Shown here: positions 9,034 through 18,454 of the stretch, piece after piece
How the letters are laid out: each line of letters starts with the position of its first letter
How positions within the stretch are numbered: position 1 is the first letter of the stretch
Assembly: GCA_000277445.1 (NCBI GenBank)
Contig: AJWJ01000380.1
Location: 1 to 23,176, forward strand
From: Polysphondylium violaceum
Taxonomy: Eukaryota > Evosea > Eumycetozoa > Dictyosteliales > Dictyosteliaceae
Reading direction: 5' to 3'
Length of the DNA: 23,176 nt
The notes under the pieces: model-generated
Told to the model about the DNA's origin: nothing
The model's database searches: none
The model's input: only the letters and a program-made list of their open reading frames with translations
Made by a program: the position numbers and the translations under genes

Positions 9034-11106
9034 TTAAATAATATATTTTGATAAATCAGTTTTAATGAGTAACTCTGAAAGATGTTTTCTTACGTCGGCA
9101 GTATCCAATACAACAGTTTGACCCTTATGATGATCACAATTATAACTCAACTCCTCGACGATTCTTTCAATGACACCATGGAGTCTTCTGGCACCCAAAT
9201 TTTGAACTTGGGCGTTGGCTTCAAAGGCAATCTTGGAGATCTCTCTAAGTGCGTCTTCGGTGAATTGTAATTCGATTTCCTCGGTTTTCAATAAAGCCTT
9301 TTGTTGTTGAACTTGGTTGTTTTGTGGCTCGGTGAGAATTCTGAAAAAGTCGTTTTGGTCCAATGGCTTCAACTCGACACGGATGGGTAAACGACCTTGG
9401 AGTTCAGAGATGAGATCAGAGGGTTTGTTGCTATGGAAGGCACCCGAGGCAATAAAGAGGATTCTAGAGGTGTCGACCATACCATAACGGGTGCTTACAT
9501 TGCATCCTTCAATGATTGGCAAGAGATCTCTTTGTACACCATCAGTACTGGCATCACCACCGTTTCTAGCGCTGTCTCTTGAGCTGCAAATCTTGTCAAT
9601 TTCATCGAGGAAAACAATACCATTTTGCTCGGCCGATTGAATGGCAAGTTTGGTGACGTCTTGATTGATTATATATTTTTCTTTGTGGGCCTTTTCCAAA
9701 AGAGTTCTGGCCTCTGAAATGTTGACTTTTCTCTTTTTGTTGGTGTTGTTTGGCTTTTCGCCGGCGACAAATAATCTCATGATTGGATTATCATCGTCTG
9801 TTGTTCTGGTGTCTGGAATGACTGGAATATCAATTTCAATCTCTACGTTTTCCAGTTGTTTGGCTCTATAGAGTTTTGTCAAATCTTCGTAGGAAGTGTT
9901 TTGGTATTGTGGACCGACCAAGGCTGAGATGATTTCCTTTTCAATTTCAATGTCAATGGTTTCTTTGTGAGCGTTAGCAATCTTGTTTTTAATGTTGCCA
10001 ATAGACACATCAATGAGATCACGAATGATAGAGTCTACGTCTGGACCTTGGAAACCAACCTCGGTGTATTTGGTGGCTTCGACCTTGACAAATGGTGCAT
10101 TGACAATCTTTGCCAAACGACGTGCAATCTCTGTCTTGCCGACACCAGTGGGTCCAATCATTAAAATATTTTTGGGATACACATCAGATTTGATGGATGC
10201 ATCCAAACGCTTTCTTCTCCAACGATTACGGAGGGCGATAGAAACTGCACGCTTGGCCTCGCCTTGGCCAACAATGTGTTTGTCGAGTTCAGTGACAATT
10301 TGACGGGGGAGCATATTGTCATCACCCAATATCTCTTCGACGAGGTTTTGTTTTTTATTGAGATCAAGTGTTTTTGGTGAAGGGGCTGCACTTGGTTTGA
10401 CTTCCAAGGTAAACACGTTGCCAGCATTTTTGTTGGTAGTTGCTTTGGGATCAGTGTTTAATTTGTGGTCTGTAATGTTGGTTGGATCGCTTATATTATT
10501 CTTGGTGACATAGTTTTCAATGTCTAAATTGTCAAGTATCTCTGTGATCAATGGATCAATGTTGGTCTCTTTGAGGAGTTTTCTAACTTTGTCCAACTCT
10601 GCCTTGGTAAAAGCTATAAGAGATGGTGAAGTTTTACAACCTAAATTTGAAATAACTTTTGAACTATTATCTGTTGTTGATGATTCTTTTGTTGGTGTTG
10701 TTGTATCTACATCTTTTTTACTATTCTTTGTTTGTTTTCCTTTTCTTTTTGTTGGTGTTGTGGATTCAGATAAAACTGAACGAGTTGAATCGTCATCTTC
10801 TTCTATTTCGGCTACTGTTGCTGCTTTATTGGTGCTTGGTGTTTCTTTGGCTTTCTCTTTGGGTAATTTTGATTCGATATCTTTAATGGCATCCAAGATA
10901 AAAGCGCTATCAAAAGTATTTGTTGTTGTGGTTGTGGTTACTTTTGTATCATCTTTATCATTACTATTGGTGTTTGTGCTACAAAACAATCTTTTACTGT
11001 TGATGTTGTTTTGTTGTAATAGTGGTGCTCCTTGTTTAAATGTACGTATAGTGAATGATGAAGCTGATCTTTGATTGATTAATTTACAAATTCTATTTGA
11101 CAACAT
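9034..11106 (-). CDS. hslU: Mitochondrial HslU/ClpY AAA+ ATPase
   Basis: Intronless gene for 690 residues. HslU unfolds substrates and feeds them to the HslV peptidase; in eukaryotes that keep it, the complex is mitochondrial. The N-terminus (MLSNRICKLINQRSASSF, then Arg/Lys-rich without acids) looks like a mitochondrial presequence. Residues about 45-260 are a Thr/Ser/Lys-rich, poorly conserved extension. The HslU core starts near 265 (MLPRQIVTELDKHIVGQ) and has Walker A GPTGVGKT (318-325), Walker B GIVFLDEID (496-504), ELQGRLPIRVEL with the presumed Arg finger, sensor-2 GARRLH (from 638) and the typical C-terminal tail DLSKYII that docks into HslV. The core length (about 426) fits the bacterial protein (443). 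The pore loop reads EVGFQG (349-354), whereas bacteria have GYVG. The HslV gene is not in this window. It is convergent with the MFS gene, 261 bases apart. Confidence 0.93.
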   Translation of the reverse strand: MLSNRICKLINQRSASSFTIRTFKQGAPLLQQNNINSKRLFCSTNTNSNDKDDTKVTTTTTTNTFDSAFILDAIKDIESKLPKEKAKETPSTNKAATVAEIEEDDDSTRSVLSESTTPTKRKGKQTKNSKKDVDTTTPTKESSTTDNSSKVISNLGCKTSPSLIAFTKAELDKVRKLLKETNIDPLITEILDNLDIENYVTKNNISDPTNITDHKLNTDPKATTNKNAGNVFTLEVKPSAAPSPKTLDLNKKQNLVEEILGDDNMLPRQIVTELDKHIVGQGEAKRAVSIALRNRWRRKRLDASIKSDVYPKNILMIGPTGVGKTEIARRLAKIVNAPFVKVEATKYTEVGFQGPDVDSIIRDLIDVSIGNIKNKIANAHKETIDIEIEKEIISALVGPQYQNTSYEDLTKLYRAKQLENVEIEIDIPVIPDTRTTDDDNPIMRLFVAGEKPNNTNKKRKVNISEARTLLEKAHKEKYIINQDVTKLAIQSAEQNGIVFLDEIDKICSSRDSARNGGDASTDGVQRDLLPIIEGCNVSTRYGMVDTSRILFIASGAFHSNKPSDLISELQGRLPIRVELKPLDQNDFFRILTEPQNNQVQQQKALLKTEEIELQFTEDALREISKIAFEANAQVQNLGARRLHGVIERIVEELSYNCDHHKGQTVVLDTADVRKHLSELLIKTDLSKYII

Positions 11107-11837
11107 TGTGTATATGTGTATATGTGTGTGTGTGTGATTGTGTTTATATAATATATGGGTGTGTGAAAATGTTTGTGAATATAGATATTTATTTTATAGA
11201 GGGAGAGCTCTCTAGTTCAAAATTAAAAAATTAAAAGATCCCTTGCTATATTGGAGTTTGTGTGTGTGTGAAAAATATATATACAAATATGTAATTGCTA
11301 ATTGTGTCGTATGAAAATAGAGTAATTTTTTTTTACAAAAAAAATAAAAGAAAAAAAAAAAAACAAAAAGTTTTAAAAAAAAGAAAAAAAAGAAAATTGA
11401 ATCACCAAAAGAGTTATTTTTTAAATTGTTGGGGGTGATGAGAATTTCTCGGATATGTGTGATTGACAAATAAATCTTGTGAGCTTATCCTGTATTATTG
11501 TGAGGTACAATACCAAAACATGCACCCACCCCACACACTAGGGAGATTGATACAGTATCTCTCCTCCACTACCACATTGTCCAAAGAGAGCAGATTCTAT
11601 GTTTTTTTTTCAAAAAGGGGTTTTTTGTTATTTGACCAAATCAATTTGTTTAACCGTTGATTCTAAACACCACACACATACACATATTCGCCCAAAACAC
11701 GCACACACACATCCTTTACATTGAGATTGGAACATAAAGGTGTTAAACACAAGACTACCTCTACTAGTACTACTACTAATGTTATCTACAACTAAAATAC
11801 ATCTATTTATTATTATTATTATAATTACTATTTCAAA
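11107..11837. other. Intergenic region upstream of hslU
   Basis: About 730 bases. TG/CA-rich stretches lie just upstream of the hslU start (11110-11140), followed by A- and T-rich runs around 11325-11395. The hslU promoter should be here, and the 3' end of the next gene lies at 11838. A 10-bp palindrome GAGAGCTCTC occurs near 11203-11213. No further gene is supported. Confidence 0.5.
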
Positions 11838-12722
11838 CTATTTGTATTGAGGGGGCTTTTTAATGGGTATTTGAACATTCATGATCGCCTTTTCTTTGAT
11901 GTCATCCTCGATGGATTGGTAATCAGGATGCGGATCTTCAACAATCATGTTTGTATAATAGTGTAATTCATCCAAGGGACAAATAAAAGAGGCTCCAAAA
12001 TATAATTTATACAACTCATATATATACTCTTCTGCCCTCTTTTTTTTATCTTGTTTGATCTGTAAACTGACACCATGTTGTTTAGCTATGTATATATTAA
12101 CTATATTAATATATAATTCTATATACAATATATCTATATACAAACCTTCTTTTGAAAATTTAATTTGTAACTCAGCTTGAGTAGGACTAAAACTACCATC
12201 TACTAGGGATTTTACGAGATACTGAGTCGTAGCAGGATCCCCTATTTTACCTGTGTATACTATATTTAATTCATCTACATATTTCTTTGCGTTTGCAGTG
12301 TCTATCGTTAATTGTTTGAAAAGTTCTTTATTAAATGTATTTGTAAATGTATCATAAAATTGATATTGCTGTTGCTGTGAATGTTGTTGTTGCTGTTGTT
12401 GTTGTTGCTGTTGCTTTAAATGTGACTCTTGAGGTTTATGACTACTACTACTCTGACTATTATTATTATTATTATTATTATTATTCATAGCTTGTTGTAA
12501 TATATGATCAGGTGTTTTGTTTATTAGAATATAAACATCGGGGAATACCTTTGCCAACGATTCGATAAACAGAGGTACTTGTTCTAATGGTAGTTCAGAG
12601 TTTAAAACTTTGCCTACTATACTATCTATATGTTTACTGATTCCATCTCTATTGTAGTAATATGTAAACAACTGTCTAACATAAACTTGTATCTGTTGTT
12701 CTTTGTCTCCACTATGACTCAT
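11838..12722 (-). CDS. Uncharacterised Q/N-rich protein
   Basis: Not recognised. The predicted product has 274 residues if a 60-nt intron (12086-12145, GTTTGT...ATAG) is removed, joining exon 12146-12722 to exon 11838-12085 as SKE-A-KQHGV; unspliced, the frame stays open and gives 294 residues. An N-terminal segment of about 80 residues looks helical and well folded (VRQLFTYYYNRDGISKHI, LEQVPLFIESLAKVFPD). It is followed by an Asn9 tract, a Ser tract and Gln10 plus Gln4 tracts (about 80-120). The C-terminal half is again ordered-looking (LFKQLTIDTANAKKYVDEL; YIYELYKLYFGASFICPLDE) and ends in a Pro/Lys-rich tail. No signal peptide, membrane span or catalytic motif is seen. The ordered parts around the repeats argue for a real, conserved gene. 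Confidence 0.75.
   Translation of the reverse strand: MSHSGDKEQQIQVYVRQLFTYYYNRDGISKHIDSIVGKVLNSELPLEQVPLFIESLAKVFPDVYILINKTPDHILQQAMNNNNNNNNNSQSSSSHKPQESHLKQQQQQQQQQQHSQQQQYQFYDTFTNTFNKELFKQLTIDTANAKKYVDELNIVYTGKIGDPATTQYLVKSLVDGSFSPTQAELQIKFSKEGLYIDILYIELYINIVNIYIAKQHGVSLQIKQDKKKRAEEYIYELYKLYFGASFICPLDELHYYTNMIVEDPHPDYQSIEDDIKEKAIMNVQIPIKKPPQYK
12086..12145 (-). other. Inferred 60-nt in-frame intron
   Basis: GTTTGT donor, ATACATAG acceptor and almost pure A/T content, within the Q/N-rich gene. Its translation is an Ile/Tyr/Leu string unlike the surrounding protein, which is why it is called an intron. Its length is a multiple of three and it has no stop in frame, so retention would insert 20 residues (net) rather than truncate. 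Confidence 0.75.
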
Positions 12723-13304
12723 TGTAATGATGATGATAATGATAGTTAATAAAATATCTCTATTTGACGTTTATTTATATATGAAAATGTAATCTATGCC
12801 CTCCGTGTGGGCATTATTTATTTCCAAATTTTTTTCAAACCCAAAAAATTTCAATCTTTGAAAATAAAGATTTTCCTGAATAGATAATTAATTATATGCC
12901 TATGTTTTCTATATGTAGCTATCAAAGGGTGGTACACATAGCTATTTTCCCTTCTTGTTCTCGCTCATATTAAAGATTGTGACAATGATGTTTTGAAATT
13001 ATATGTATGTATTGGTGTTTTCAATTTAGAAAAATATTTAATGTTCAGATAAAAAATTAGTCGATAAATTTAAATAATGCAGCAGTTTTCATCTGTAGTC
13101 ATAACTAAAAAAACATTATCAACTTGATTAAACTTCAGTTTGGATGAATCCAGAATGGTTTTAACTTTTATTTCAAAGTCTATAAATTAAAATATTTTTA
13201 TTACTACTATACTTCCCCAAAAATCTACCAATACCCCCAAAGAATAGAATTCAACATGTCTCAACAATTAATTTAAAAAAAAAACTCTTTATTAATTGTT
13301 TTTT
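12723..13304. other. Intergenic region
   Basis: About 580 bases between the start of the Q/N-rich gene and the stop of the WDR11 homologue, so it should contain the promoter of the former and the 3' end of the latter. A 7-bp inverted repeat (TAGCTAT/ATAGCTA) lies at about 12916-12945. No gene or RNA gene was found. Confidence 0.5.
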
Positions 13305-16300
13305 TTAAATTGATAAATCTTTTTTACCAGATCGTTTCCAATAATATTCAGCAGCTTGAATATTACCAAGTTGATGTAAAAGATTACCATACTCTTTGAA
13401 AATAATTTGAACTAATTGATTAAATGTAAACTGATGGGTAGAATATGACGAACATGATGATAATGACAATGATCCTCTAATACCTGTTGACATTGACATT
13501 GAATTATTGCCATCATTAAAAGCATTGTTACTATTATCTTCAAATGATGGTGATTGTGTAAATTGATTGTTTCCACTTAATCCAATGCCACTACCGCCAT
13601 ATTGTAACGATGGATCAAAATTTTCCAAAGCAATATCATTATTTGATTCATCGTCCAATTGAAAGATATTATTCTCTAAACATGTTTCAATGAGCAATGA
13701 GGCCAAGGCATATTGTTGATTTTCATAGAGGATTTGAATACTATTTCTAAAGTCACCAATACTAAGTAAAATAGAGAGAGCCTTTAATTTGCTATTCTTT
13801 CTCACGAGATCAAATGCCCAAAAACGATAGACAACCATTTGTTCCTGTTCAGAGAGATTGATTTTCGATAAAACGGCAGCATCATACCATCTATCGCATG
13901 CTTGCAGATATTTACATGCCTCCATAGCTTTGCCAATAAGACAAAGGAATTGAATACCATCGTCAAGTTTACCAGTGGCAATGAGATTCTCTGCAATCAA
14001 TTTAGTTGTTTGTTGATAGTATTCCTGAGAGATAGAGGCAGAGATGACACATGCCTTCATTGCACGATTAAAGAAATCAGGATGATCGGGTGTGGTGTCC
14101 AACAACAAGTTCACAGCTCTGGGGTTTCTACCCAACAACAAATTCTTTTCAATCAATTTTTTGGTCAACTCTTGATCGGGACGTTTCTTTTCTTGATTAT
14201 CGGTTCGATCGAGCTCTTGACCTCTCAATTGATTAGAGTCTAATAGAATGTCATAATAGGAGGGAATCAATGAGTTAACAGTATTTGCAGACGCTTTTGT
14301 CGCGCTCATTGCCGAACTATTTGATACACCGAGTGGATTGTTCAATCCATCATCCATAGTCAACAATGTAGATTGATTCAACTGTGAGGCAACTGATGAA
14401 AACACTTGGCTACTTGCCAATGGATTAGATGGTGGTGCTTGAATTTGTACTTGAGGTAGTGGTGGTGGTTGTGAAGGTGGGAAAAGTATACTTGATAAAG
14501 ATAATGAATTTGTAGTTGTTGAAGAGGATCCATTGTTTTGAGGAGATTGTAGAGGTGGTTGTTGTGGTTGTTTAGTTGGTGTTGCTGGTGGTGAATTAAA
14601 AATAGGTGTTGATGTAGATACAGGTGATGTTGAAAGATTATCTTTTGTTCCTGTACTTGGTGTTGAACTAGTTGAGCTATTTGTAGCTATAGGTGTAGCC
14701 GTAGTATTTTGTTTATTTTTATCACCTCCACCAAATCCAAAAAATGATACAATTGATTGTTTCTTTAACAAGTTATTTGTTATTCCACCACCACTTTGAG
14801 TACTAGCTGTATTAATTGGTTGAGAAGGAGTAGTAGTGGCTGTTGTCGTTGTTGTTGTTGTTGTTGATGGTAAACTTGGTGATACAATTAAATTTGGTGG
14901 ATTATTTAATAAACTATTATTATTATTATTATTATTATTGACAATATTGGTATTGGTATTTAAATTATTATTATTATTAATATTAATATTACTGCTATTA
15001 CTATTTAGAGGTTGTTGAATTGGTGAGGGTTGGAGTGATGAAGATGTCGATGATGGTTGTTGTGGATTCATTTCAATTTTTGGAATTTGTGGATAAATAG
15101 GTAAAGCATCATAATATGAAACAATATCCATATTGTATGGTTGATAAGGTAAACTATCGAGTTTATCATTTGTACTTTTCGATTGTTTTAATTTGTTGAG
15201 ACTATTGATTACCAATCTCCAAAACTCAATTTCATTATAATCTCCAAAATATTGAGCCACGACCAAAGATATTTCAGGTATACCCAATTCACTGGAATCG
15301 TCACCGCCCCCACTATTGTTACCACCAATTAGCTCAATCAACTTTTCGTCCATAAATGATAAGAGCTTTTGATTCTTTTCATTAAATTCTTTGATAATGT
15401 ATGTGGTATCCAATGATCTATTCAATGGCTCATTACCCAAAGCATTGTTGTTTGAGCTTGAATCTATTTGATTGGTGATTTTGTAATTGAGTAAAAGGTT
15501 TCTCAGCTGGGCCATTGGATAGGCTGGCAAGAGAAGAGGGGTGTATAGAGAGCCACCTCCACTACTGTCGTTCATGAGGCTGGCCATGAGGGGACACGAG
15601 AATGAGAATTTAGAGTTGGTGACACTGAGTGAGGAATCGAGAATACGGAGACTGTGATCCGAGGCGACAATGATGGGATTCACTTCATTGAGCCACTCAA
15701 AATCCAATGCCTTGATCTCACGCTCCATGAGGTAGGAACTAATCGATACACGATGATTGACATTCAAATCCCATATGCCAAACTCGCCACTACTAAACAA
15801 CACCATGATCTCGTTGCTCTCGGGATGGGGCGAGAATCTAATCTTTTTGATGGGTCCACGGTGAGTGGAAAAGGTGTGCAACTTCTTTTTGGTGGCGTTC
15901 CATGCATGGATATTGCCAGAGCTGTCGCCAGACACGAGGAAATCGCGTTTGATGGTAAAGCACGACTGCAGTGTGCCGCCAAGGTCGGCCTGCACGTCGT
16001 TGAGAGTGACGCTGTTTTGCTCGATGGTGCATGTCTTGAGGATGCCGTCTTGCATGAGGAACGTAAACTGCTCCTTGGCGTCGTATTTGGACGACTCTGA
16101 CGAGAGCGACATCTCACTGTCCTCTTTGGGTGGCAGCCAGTCGAGGCCCACGATATGCACAAAGGGCTTGAATGAACGAAGACATGTGAAACGCTTGGTT
16201 TCCCACAACTCGAATGGACGGTCCTTCATTAGGATAATGAGAAACTTGCGCGAGTATGATAGTCTGATGCCACGAATAAACGAGGTCTCTGCGCCAGACA

Positions 16301-18175
16301 CCTTTCTAAACTCTCTTACACGGCCCGAACGGAAATCAACCGAGGTGATGTAGTTTAAATAGCTGCCCCGCTCCTGCTCCTCGTACGAGTGACATAGCAC
16401 ACGACCGGGCGACAGCCAACGCAACCCGAGCACAGGGTGGTTAAACACAAATATCTCTTTCTGAACCTTGAGTGTCGTTATGTTGATGATCTGTATGGTG
16501 CCATTAGCCGTGCCGACAGCCAACAACGAGATGTTGGATTTATTGTAAAAGGGATACACAGACACCGAGGTGATGGGCGAAGATACTGTCTCCATCAACG
16601 CCGACACTGTCAGCTTGACAACACCATTCAAAGGCACTGTACTCAATGGCTGCAATCTTGGGGTAAACGAGTTTAACGATGCACGCGATGTTATCTCGCT
16701 GATGAAATTCCATTTCCACACAATACCATCGCCCGACACTGTTAGTAATGTTTGTTCAAAGAATGGATTGTTGGTCATTGAATAGATCTTTAGTGTCTTC
16801 TTTTTGCTCTTCTTGTGATAATGTGATAGATCAGATATACTAAACTGCTCATAGTTGTGTGTATTGTATCCATCCGACTTTCTATTCCACGAAGTAATGC
16901 TGTGTAGGGTAGTGTAATAAACTATTAATATCCTGTAATAATGTAATCGAAACAACAAACTACATACCTTCCATCATCGTGAAGTGTAAACATTAGATTG
17001 GAATTCTCGCGACCGAGGATAATGTGAGTAAAGTTTGATTTGCTTCTGTCCAGCTGAAGACTACCAAATATTTGGTTGGTATTGGTGTCATAGACAAAGA
17101 TCTCTCTGTTGAATACATAGTATATGATGTTTTTGCTATATGGTGATAAGAGCATTTGAACAAAATCCAATGATGCGTGATAGTGTGAATGGTAGTGATG
17201 GTGATGGTGGTGTTGATGGTGATGACCAGAGGCGTTGGTTGATGACGATGAGGTATTGTTGCCTGCACCCTGTGGTATCGAACGCTCGCCTACGTGCGAA
17301 CGGTCATGACTGCTGCTGGTGCCGCTGGATGCGCTGGACGATATGCTGTTGATGATCTGGAGAGAGCTCCACGACTGCTGTATTTGCGCGTAATCGCGGT
17401 TGAGGATCACGGGTGTGTTGATGTTGTTCTTGTTGGTGTGCACACGGTACTTAAACTCGACGTGGGGCATAGCGTGTGCCGAGAGATCGTCGATGGTGAA
17501 CACGCAGCCGTACAGCGTGGACAGGTACACTCTACCGTGCTTAAAGGGATCAAATTGCAGCGAATAGTTTACAAAATCGTGTAGATCCTTCTTCCACAAT
17601 CTCTGTCCACTCGACACGTTCCACAGGGCCAAATGGTTGCTATGCAGTGCGAGCAAGAGGTTGGCATCGTCTGGGTGCCACTGGATGTCAGCTATCGTCG
17701 ACTTTTGATCTGTTGTCTGGAGATAGTGTATGACTGACGCATCCAGCGCATTCCATATCAATATATTGCCATAGACATCTGCACTTGCCAACCGAATCAA
17801 ACTGTTGATCTCATTGTTGTTGGCATTTGTCGCTGCTGGCGCTGTCGACGAAATACTGCTGCCTCCTTGCGAGATTGGTGTGATGACTGTCGACCCCGTC
17901 GCGCTGGGTGAGGGCAGAATAAACGTCGACGAATAGACACCGACGTCGTTTGACCATTTGACAAAAGCGACATTGAATCTGTGTTCGTCCAGTGTCTGCA
18001 ACACATGCATATGATGCGGGTCGACAATCACCACATGCGAGTGACTGGCATACGCGAGCAATCCCTGCCAATGCCAATCAATGGCTCCCCTATTGTCCTT
18101 GTGCAATCGCCCTGGAAATATCTTGGGTAGCAATCTACTCTGCTGCTGCTGTTGCTGTTGCTGTGTATTATTCAT
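13305..18175 (-). CDS. wdr11: WDR11 homologue (WD-repeat trafficking protein)
   Basis: WDR11 is a two-propeller WD40 protein. In animals it forms a complex with FAM91A1 that captures endosome-derived vesicles at the trans-Golgi. After a Gln tract the protein begins LPKIFPGRLHKDNRGAIDWHWQGLLAYASHS, matching the WDR11 N-terminus. Further WD strands include LASADVYGNILIWNA, IQWHPDDANLLLALHSNHLALWN, TVSGDGIVWKWNF, LAVGTANGTIQI and VSGDSSGNIHAWNA. The C-terminal part is helical (from about residue 1270) and ends AEYYWKRSGKKDLSI. Exons are 16968-18175 and 13305-16899, giving 1600 residues versus about 1220 in human. Most of the excess is an Asn/Thr/Ser/Pro/Gln-rich insert at about 1015-1225. The acceptor at 16900 is preferred because it yields LHDDGSITSWNRKS, resembling the family LHENG.IT pattern; an upstream acceptor near 16936 is also in phase. 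Confidence 0.9.
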
Positions 18176-18333
18176 GTATTATTAATGTGTGTGGTGATCA
18201 AAGATACAAAATATATCTTCACCCCATACATATAGTATAAATCTGTGTGTGTAGTTGATGTGATGTGAAGGTGAAATAAATTAAAAAAATGAAAAATGTG
18301 AACAAATTTGGGTGTTTTTATGTTTTTTTTTTC

Positions 18334-18347
18334 TGCAGGATCCTGCA
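18334..18347. promoter_or_regulatory. 14-bp perfect palindrome upstream of wdr11
   Basis: TGCAGGATCCTGCA is self-complementary over 14 bases and GC-rich within AT-rich DNA, about 160 bases upstream of the wdr11 start. It may be a dimeric transcription-factor site. This is inference from symmetry and position only. Confidence 0.3.
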
Positions 18348-18454
18348 AATTTATTTTCCAAACAAATCAGACAATTATATTGTATGTATGTAGAAGATGT
18401 AATGTTTTGTGTTTGAATAATAATTGTATATAGTTTGTGAATTTATTATATGAA

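Noticed and set aside
10520-11074. 184-codon plus-strand frame opposite hslU
   Set aside because: Val/Leu/Ser-rich antisense of the Thr/Lys-rich HslU extension; no start context or domain.
15654-16353. Long plus-strand frames opposite wdr11
   Set aside because: They lie antisense to well-conserved WD40 sequence in the GC-rich half of the gene, where stop codons are rare by composition.
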